Shown here: positions 58,859-64,000 of the stretch, piece after piece
How positions within the stretch are numbered: position 1 is the stretch's first letter
Layout of the letters: every line of letters starts with the position of its first letter
Assembly (NCBI GenBank): GCA_041395325.1
Contig: JAWLAT010000019.1
Location: forward strand, 1-64,000
Direction of reading: 5' to 3'
Origin: JAWLAT01 sp041395325
Lineage (GTDB): Bacteria; Pseudomonadota; Gammaproteobacteria; Xanthomonadales; SZUA-5
DNA length: 64,000 bases
Program-made: the position numbers and the translations under genes
Notes under the pieces: generated by a model
Told to the model about the DNA's origin: nothing
The model's input: the letters and a program-made list of their open reading frames with translations, nothing else
Database searches by the model: none

Positions 58859-60025
58859 ATGGAGTGGATCCTGGTCGGATTGCTGTTGCCGGTTGCGGCA
58901 GCATCGGGCTATCTGGCCGGCCGTCGAGGCAGTGAGAAGACGCAGGGTCAGCGCGTCACTCGCTTGTCCAGCAGCTATTTTCGTGGCCTGAACTTCCTGC
59001 TCAACGAGCAGCCCGACAAGGCCATCGAGGTCTTTCTGCAGATCGCCGAACCCGACAGCGACACGCTGGAGACCCAGCTGGCGCTGGGCAATCTGTTCCG
59101 TCGGCGTGGTGAGGTCGATCGCGCCATTCGCCTGCATCAGAATTTGTTTACCCGGCCGCTGCTGTCCGCTGAGCAGCGCTCGGTCGCGCTGGTTGAGCTG
59201 GGCGAGGACTACCTGCGCGCTGGTCTGCTGGACCGGGCAGAGGCGCTGTTCAAGGAGTTGCTGGCAGTCGAGGGTCACCAGGCCGTTGCCTTGCAGCAGC
59301 TGATCCAGATCTATCAGCAGGAGCAGGATTGGGACAGCGCGATTGCCGCCGCCGAGGAACTGCAGTCGCAGGGTGGGGCGTCGATGTCCGAACTGATTGC
59401 CCAGTTCCTTTGCGAACTGGCCGATCGAGCATTGATTGCCGGCGACCGACCGCGGGCCAGAGAATTGCTGGAAGACGCGCTGGACCGCCGGCGAGATTGT
59501 CTGCGGGCGCATTTGCAGCTGGGGCGGATCGAAATGTCCGAACAGCGCTGGCAGCCGGCCAGTCGGCATTTCGAAGCGGTGGCCCGCGCCGATGCCAATT
59601 TCATTTCCGAAGTCGTCGCACCGCTGACTCAGGCCCTGCTGGAACTGGGCGAGCCGCGTCGCGCCCGTCGCCTGCTGCTCGAGTTCATGGATCGAGAGCA
59701 GGGCTGTGCCTCGCTGATCTGTCTGGTCGAAATGGTGCAACTGGAGCAGGGACGACACGACGCCATCGACTTGCTGGCCGAGCGCCTGCATGAGCGCCCA
59801 TCCGTCCGTGGTGTGCGGCGCCTGCTGGAACTGAGCTTCCCGCCGGGCGAACGCGGCAACGAAAGCGTCGATCTGGTTCGCGACATTCTCGACAAGCTGC
59901 TCGCACGCGATGCCAGCTATCGCTGCAGCCATTGCGGCTTCCGTCCCAGGACGCTGCACTGGCAGTGCCCAAGCTGCAAGCGCTGGGGAACGATCAAACC
60001 AGTGCACGGTCTGGTGGGCGACTGA
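58859..60025 (+). CDS. lapB: Lipopolysaccharide assembly protein LapB (YciM)
   Basis: Inner-membrane-anchored TPR protein of 388 aa that links lipopolysaccharide assembly with degradation of LpxC by FtsH. The N-terminal membrane segment is WILVGLLLPVAAASGYLAG. TPR repeats span about 40-320 (LALGNLFRRRGEVDRAIRLH is typical). The C-terminal rubredoxin-like metal site has Cys at 356, 359, 370 and 373. Length matches E. coli LapB (389 aa). It is followed 13 bp later by a sugar-phosphate transferase gene. Confidence 0.94.
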   Translation: MEWILVGLLLPVAAASGYLAGRRGSEKTQGQRVTRLSSSYFRGLNFLLNEQPDKAIEVFLQIAEPDSDTLETQLALGNLFRRRGEVDRAIRLHQNLFTRPLLSAEQRSVALVELGEDYLRAGLLDRAEALFKELLAVEGHQAVALQQLIQIYQQEQDWDSAIAAAEELQSQGGASMSELIAQFLCELADRALIAGDRPRARELLEDALDRRRDCLRAHLQLGRIEMSEQRWQPASRHFEAVARADANFISEVVAPLTQALLELGEPRRARRLLLEFMDREQGCASLICLVEMVQLEQGRHDAIDLLAERLHERPSVRGVRRLLELSFPPGERGNESVDLVRDILDKLLARDASYRCSHCGFRPRTLHWQCPSCKRWGTIKPVHGLVGD

Positions 60026-60038
60026 AGGAAGCCCGTTG

Positions 60039-61043
60039 ATGGATATCCAGGTCTGGGTTGGCGCGTCGTCGCTGCTGGCCCTGTCGTCAATGGCTGGAAC
60101 TGCGCTGGCCTGGCGCTATGCGTTGCACCGCCAATTGCTCGATCAGCCCGGTGGCCGACGATTGCATGCACGGCCGACGGTCCGAGGTGCCGGCATCGCC
60201 GCCATGCTGGTTTTTCTGCTGGCCCTGCCCGCAGGCGCATCCTGGTTGGCCCTGCCGCCGGGATCCTGGCTGCCCTTGGCCATTGGGCTGCTGGCCCTGG
60301 TGGTGGTCGGCTATGCCGATGATCATGCCTCGGTGTCTGCGCGCTGGCGCCTGCTGGTGCAGGTGTTGGCCAGCGGGCTGCTGATCTGGAGCCTGCTCCC
60401 CGTTCCCTTGCCAACGGCGCTGGTCGCGCTGGCCGGGACAGTCTGGCTGGTCAATCTGTACAACTTCATCGATGGCAGTGACAGCTTCGCGGCTGCACAC
60501 GCCATCGTCCTAGGTCTCGTGGTGGCCATCTGCGCATGGCAAATCGGGGATGTGTGGCTGGCTTGGCTGGGGCTGGCGCTCGCCTCGGTGCTGCTGGGCT
60601 TCCTGCCCTTCAACTGGCCACCGGCGCGTGCCTTCATGGGGGACGTGGCCAGCGGTCCTATCGGTTATCTGGCGGCCATGTTGTTGCTGCTGGGCTGGCG
60701 CGAAGGCAGTGTCGACCCCCTGTTACCGCTGGCACTGCTGTCGGGCTTGATTACCGATGCGACGTTGACTCTGTTGTTGCGAATTGGCGCTGGTCGTCGC
60801 TGGTATCGGCCACACCGGACCCATCTGTACCAATGGCTGCGCCGCTGCGGCCTGTCGGCCTTGCAAGTTTGTGGTCTGTATCTGGTCTGGGCATTGCTCG
60901 CCACACTATGCCTGTGGCTTTGGCCGGTACAATGGGGCGCCGCGCCCGTGGCATTTGCGCTGATCTACGGGTCTGCCGCCCTGCTCTGGTGGCGGGTGCG
61001 CCGCAATCTTCTGCAAGGACGACGTCGGAATTGCTTGGCATGA
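60039..61043 (+). CDS. Polyprenyl-phosphate sugar-1-phosphate transferase (WecA/WbpL-like)
   Basis: Membrane enzyme of 334 aa in glycosyltransferase family 4 that loads the first sugar phosphate onto undecaprenyl phosphate to begin O-antigen or other polysaccharide synthesis. Catalytic Asp motifs are GYADDHAS (DD) and NLYNFIDGSD. The region AFMGDVASGPIGYLAAM and the His motif RPHRTHLYQ complete the family set. Many membrane helices are visible. ATG 60039 is chosen because upstream residues belong to lapB translation in another frame. It overlaps the next gene by ATGA. Confidence 0.88.
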   Translation: MDIQVWVGASSLLALSSMAGTALAWRYALHRQLLDQPGGRRLHARPTVRGAGIAAMLVFLLALPAGASWLALPPGSWLPLAIGLLALVVVGYADDHASVSARWRLLVQVLASGLLIWSLLPVPLPTALVALAGTVWLVNLYNFIDGSDSFAAAHAIVLGLVVAICAWQIGDVWLAWLGLALASVLLGFLPFNWPPARAFMGDVASGPIGYLAAMLLLLGWREGSVDPLLPLALLSGLITDATLTLLLRIGAGRRWYRPHRTHLYQWLRRCGLSALQVCGLYLVWALLATLCLWLWPVQWGAAPVAFALIYGSAALLWWRVRRNLLQGRRRNCLA

Positions 61044-62929
61044 ATTTCAGAATGCTCATTGGCCTGATTCATCCCAGACTGGCCGTGGTTGGCCACGATC
61101 TGACGATGGTCTGGTTGGCCTGGCTGGCTGCCAAGGGCCTGCGCTTGAGCCTGTTCGACGAAAGCCACATCACGCTATGGAGCGCGCCCGAACTGGTGAT
61201 CGTACTGCTGGTGCAAGCCAGCGTGTTCTGGTGGACCGGCCTGTATCGGGGTCTGTGGCGCTTTGCGAGTCTGCCGGATCTGCTCAATATCCTGCGTGCC
61301 GCCCTGTTGGGTGCGCTGGCCATTGGACTGGGGCTGTTCCTCTACGATCGACTGGCCAATGTCCCGCGTTCGGTCTTGCTGGCCTATCCGGTGCTGCTGA
61401 CATTGCTGCTGGGCGCGCCGCGCTTGCTCTATCGATTCTGGAAGGACTCGCGTCTGGACATGACCGAGCGCGCTCAGCGTCGTCGCGTGCTGGTGCTGGG
61501 CGCCGGTCGTGCCGGCGAGATGCTGGTGCGCGATCTGCTCCGAGCCGGTCAGTACTTGCCGGTGGGCTTCCTGGATGACAACAAGCGGCTGCGCGGCGCG
61601 CGGTTGCACGGGATCAGCGTGCTGGGCAATCTCGATCAGCTGCGAACGCTGGCGCGCGAAGTGGCTGCCGAAATGTTGCTGATCGCCATGCCATCGGCCA
61701 GCAGCGCGCAGATGCGGCGAGTAGTGGAGTTGTGCGAGGCCAGCGAACTGCCGTTTCGAACGGTGCCGCGACTGCAGGATGTGGTGTCCGGAAAGGCTGC
61801 CTTCAACGAGCTGAAGGAAGTCGCCATCGACGATCTGCTCGGGCGCGAGCCCGTCCAACTGGATTGGACGGCGATTCGGCAGGGCTTGAGCGGCCGACGG
61901 GTGCTCGTCACTGGCGGCGGTGGATCGATTGGTTCGGAGCTATGTCGGCAGGTGGCCAGATTGGGTGCCAGTGCGCTGTGTGTGTATGAGCAGTGCGAGC
62001 ACAACCTCTACCAGATCACCCGTGAGCTGTCGGCCGAGTACCCGGAACTGGAGCTCGAGGCCGTACTGGGTGATGTCACCGATGCAGTGGCCTGCGCCAC
62101 CGTGCTGGCGCGCTTCCGCCCACAGCTGGTGTTCCATGCCGCCGCCTACAAGCACGTACCCATGCTGCAACGGCAGTTGCGGGAGGCCTTTCGCAACAAC
62201 GTGCTGGGTACGCAGACCATCGCCCAGGCCTGTGATCGTGCCGGGGTCGAGACTTTCCTGCTGATCTCCACCGACAAGGCCGTCAATCCGGCCAACATCA
62301 TGGGGGCGACCAAACGGGTCGCAGAGCTGTACTGCCAGAACTTCGCTGCGCAGTCGAAGACGCGCTTTCTGACGGTGCGCTTCGGCAATGTGCTGGACTC
62401 GGCCGGCAGTGTGGTGCCGCTGTTCCGTGAACAGATTCGAGCGGGTGGTCCAGTCACGGTGACCCACCCGGAGATTTCGCGTTATTTCATGACCATCCCC
62501 GAAGCCTGTCAGCTGATCCTGCAGGCCGCGGTACTGGGGGAGGGAGGCGAGATCTACGCGCTGGACATGGGCGAGCCGGTGCAGATCCGCTACCTCGCCG
62601 AGCAGATGGTCCTGCTGGCCAACAAGGTGCCGGGTCAGGACATCCAGATCGTGTATACGGGGCTGCGCGATGGCGAGAAGCTGTTCGAAGAGCTGTTTCA
62701 CGAGCATGAGGCCTATCTGGAAACCGGCCACAGCAAGATTTTCCTGGCCCAGCACCGAGCCGAAGACTTTGAACAACTGCAGCGCTGGCTGACGCAGGCT
62801 GATCAAGCGGTTCGGCAGTACGACGAAGTGCGCCTGCAGTCCTTGCTGGAAACACTGGTGCCGGAGTTTGCTCACGCCGATGACAACGGCAAGGTGGTTC
62901 CATTCGATCGGGTTAGGGCTGGGACTTAG
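61040..62929 (+). CDS. Membrane nucleotide-sugar 4,6-dehydratase (PglF/WbpM/CapD-like)
   Basis: Protein of 629 aa. Membrane helices occupy about 1-130. A first Rossmann-like domain follows (VLVLGAGRAGEMLVRDLLRA, 150-169), then the dehydratase domain with NAD motif TGGGGSIGSE (291-300), ISTDKAVNP (409-417) and MGATK (421-425). Met replaces the Tyr of ordinary short-chain dehydrogenases, as in WbpM and PglF. It would convert a UDP-HexNAc into a 4-keto-6-deoxy sugar for surface glycans. ATG 61040 overlaps the transferase stop. Together with the transferase it suggests a shared first-sugar pathway. Confidence 0.92.
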   Translation: MNFRMLIGLIHPRLAVVGHDLTMVWLAWLAAKGLRLSLFDESHITLWSAPELVIVLLVQASVFWWTGLYRGLWRFASLPDLLNILRAALLGALAIGLGLFLYDRLANVPRSVLLAYPVLLTLLLGAPRLLYRFWKDSRLDMTERAQRRRVLVLGAGRAGEMLVRDLLRAGQYLPVGFLDDNKRLRGARLHGISVLGNLDQLRTLAREVAAEMLLIAMPSASSAQMRRVVELCEASELPFRTVPRLQDVVSGKAAFNELKEVAIDDLLGREPVQLDWTAIRQGLSGRRVLVTGGGGSIGSELCRQVARLGASALCVYEQCEHNLYQITRELSAEYPELELEAVLGDVTDAVACATVLARFRPQLVFHAAAYKHVPMLQRQLREAFRNNVLGTQTIAQACDRAGVETFLLISTDKAVNPANIMGATKRVAELYCQNFAAQSKTRFLTVRFGNVLDSAGSVVPLFREQIRAGGPVTVTHPEISRYFMTIPEACQLILQAAVLGEGGEIYALDMGEPVQIRYLAEQMVLLANKVPGQDIQIVYTGLRDGEKLFEELFHEHEAYLETGHSKIFLAQHRAEDFEQLQRWLTQADQAVRQYDEVRLQSLLETLVPEFAHADDNGKVVPFDRVRAGT

Positions 62930-63077
62930 GCTTCTCGAGTCTCTGCGCATGGCGTTCGCAGGATGGGCGTGGTTGATGGTGGGACGACGCCACTTCGGCG
63001 GCGATGACTCGGATCCGTCACCCGAGCGGTGCGCCGATGCCGTACCCTTCGCCCCCTGATTTGTACAGGAGTTCTGG

Positions 63078-63956
63078 ATGCGCTTGCGCAAGGTCGTCTT
63101 TCCCGTGGCCGGACTGGGGACGCGCTTTCTGCCCGCCACCAAGGTGGTGCCGAAGGAACTGTTGCCGATCGTCGATCGGCCCTTGATTCAGTGGGCGGTG
63201 GACGAGGCGGTGGCAGCCGGCGCCGAGCAGCTGGTGTTCGTGATCAATCGCAACAAGCGGGCGATTGCCGATCACTTCGACGTGGCCTACGAACTGGAAG
63301 ACACGCTGGAGCGTCGAGCCAAGCACGAGTTGCTGCGGGTGGCCCGGGAGGTTCTGCCCTCGGGGGTGGAGACCGTCTATGTGGTGCAGCCACAGGCGCT
63401 GGGCCTGGGTCACGCCGTGCTGTGTGCACGCCAGGTGGTGGGTGACGAGCCCTTTGGCGTGATTCTGCCGGATGACTTCATCTATCACCCTGAGCGACCG
63501 GCGCTGGCTCAGATGGCCAGCCTGCAGGCCGACCTGGGCGGTGCCGTCATTGCCGTCGAGCCGGTCGACCCGGCCCTGACCTCACGCTACGGCATCATTG
63601 ATGGCGACAAGCTCGATGAGCAGCTTTGGCGGCTGCGTGGGGTGGTGGAGAAGCCAGCGCCGGAGCAGGCACCCAGCCACTACGGCGTGGTCGGTCGCTA
63701 CGTACTGCCCGGGCGGATCTTCGAGTTGCTGGCGCAGACTCAGCCCGGTGCCGGCGGCGAGATTCAGCTGACCGATGCCATCGCTGCGCTGATCGGCGAG
63801 GCGCCGGTTCACGGCTATCGTTTTGCCGGTCAGCGTTTCGACTGCGGCAGCAAGCTCGGCTTTGTCGAGGCCACCGTCGCGATGGCGCTGGCGGATCCGG
63901 AAACCCGCGATGGCCTGCGCGAGAGTCTGCAGCGCATGTTGAGCACCGAAGCCTGA
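63078..63956 (+). CDS. galU: UTP-glucose-1-phosphate uridylyltransferase
   Basis: Nucleotidyltransferase of 292 aa making UDP-glucose for polysaccharides and lipopolysaccharide. Signature PVAGLGTRFLPATKVVPKELL is at the N-terminus. IVDRPLIQWAVDEAVAAG, QPQALGLGHAVLCARQVVGD, and ILPDDFIY with the metal-binding Asp follow. AGGAG lies upstream of ATG 63078. It follows the dehydratase gene after 148 bp on the same strand. Confidence 0.95.
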   Translation: MRLRKVVFPVAGLGTRFLPATKVVPKELLPIVDRPLIQWAVDEAVAAGAEQLVFVINRNKRAIADHFDVAYELEDTLERRAKHELLRVAREVLPSGVETVYVVQPQALGLGHAVLCARQVVGDEPFGVILPDDFIYHPERPALAQMASLQADLGGAVIAVEPVDPALTSRYGIIDGDKLDEQLWRLRGVVEKPAPEQAPSHYGVVGRYVLPGRIFELLAQTQPGAGGEIQLTDAIAALIGEAPVHGYRFAGQRFDCGSKLGFVEATVAMALADPETRDGLRESLQRMLSTEA

Positions 63957-63957
63957 G

Positions 63958-64000
63958 ATGGAACTGCACGAGATCCTCAATCATCTGGGCGAGGATCGGC
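63958..64000 (+). CDS. 5' end of a gene, cut by the window edge
   Basis: An ATG at 63958, overlapping the galU region end (stop codon at 63954-63956), opens a frame MELHEILNHLGEDR that continues past the window. The start is close behind galU, so it is probably in the same operon. The N-terminus vaguely recalls PLP-dependent Cys/Met-metabolism enzymes, but 14 residues are not enough to say. Confidence 0.5.
   Translation, partial: MELHEILNHLGEDR

Noticed and set aside
58460..60007. A 515-codon open frame antisense to ihfB-lapA-lapB
   Set aside because: It runs across three well-identified genes and has no recognisable protein features.
60536..61039. Longer N-terminus for the dehydratase (797 aa)
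   Set aside because: It would lie almost entirely inside the preceding transferase gene in another frame; ATG 61040 overlaps that gene's stop in the usual way.
1..64000. tRNA, rRNA or known riboswitch
   Set aside because: By reading I found no cloverleaf, rRNA segment or recognisable riboswitch core; a covariance-model scan would be the decisive check.

Overview
The window is a GC-rich gammaproteobacterial chromosome segment. Gene content and order (serC-serA-pheA-hisC-aroA-cmk-rpsA-ihfB-lapA-lapB, priA, msrPQ, ygfB-pepP, large signal-peptide TonB receptors, TPR-sulfotransferases) point to the Xanthomonadales/Lysobacterales, probably a Rhodanobacteraceae-like genus. This assignment is made from protein character only. 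I see no rRNA, tRNA or CRISPR array.

Layout. (1) 0-5 kb: a histidine ammonia-lyase-like gene lies downstream of hisS on the minus strand, followed by an unrecognised gene. (2) 5-12.5 kb: a large TonB-dependent receptor, then two TPR-sulfotransferases flanking a SAM methyltransferase. (3) 12.7-22.3 kb, accessory: a complete IS21-family element (istA/istB, 54-bp ends), a secreted FG-GAP/VCBS protein, two small genes in visibly more A/T-rich DNA, and a secreted beta-helix protein. (4) 22.5-31.3 kb: a methanethiol S-methyltransferase homologue, divergent from an RND efflux operon (lipoprotein adaptor plus two different RND pumps). (5) 31.3-41.9 kb, mostly core: ygfB-pepP, an ECF sigma factor operon with DUF3619 and DUF3106 proteins, priA behind a cluster of DnaA-box-like sites, leucine dehydrogenase with isovaleryl-CoA dehydrogenase, an M48 lipoprotein protease and a PHA-system protein. 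(6) 42.2-47.8 kb: a four-gene run encoding a cupredoxin-like exported protein, a membrane receptor with a C-terminal Ser/Thr kinase, an outer-membrane barrel and a membrane-anchored FHA protein. This is the best candidate here for an undescribed system. (7) 47.8-64 kb: msrPQ, then serine/aromatic/histidine biosynthesis, cmk, rpsA, ihfB, lapAB, and surface-polysaccharide precursor genes (a polyprenyl-phosphate sugar-phosphate transferase, a PglF/WbpM-type dehydratase, galU).

Two kinds of non-coding structure recur. One is a family of intergenic elements made of tandem 7-bp units (GGGCYCA-like) in which a G-rich arm is followed about 80-110 bp later by a complementary C-rich arm. Three such pairs and one single arm lie directly at gene 3' ends. 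The other is a REP/BIME-like pair of 36-nt palindromic arms downstream of pepP.

How genes may work together: leucine dehydrogenase and isovaleryl-CoA dehydrogenase are two steps of leucine catabolism. SerC/SerA, PheA, HisC and AroA form an amino-acid block in which HisC may serve aromatic transamination. LapA/LapB with the lipid-carrier transferase, dehydratase and GalU form an envelope-polysaccharide block. Coordinates use starts that I judged from ribosome-binding sites, overlaps and family N-termini, so several are shorter than the longest open frame.
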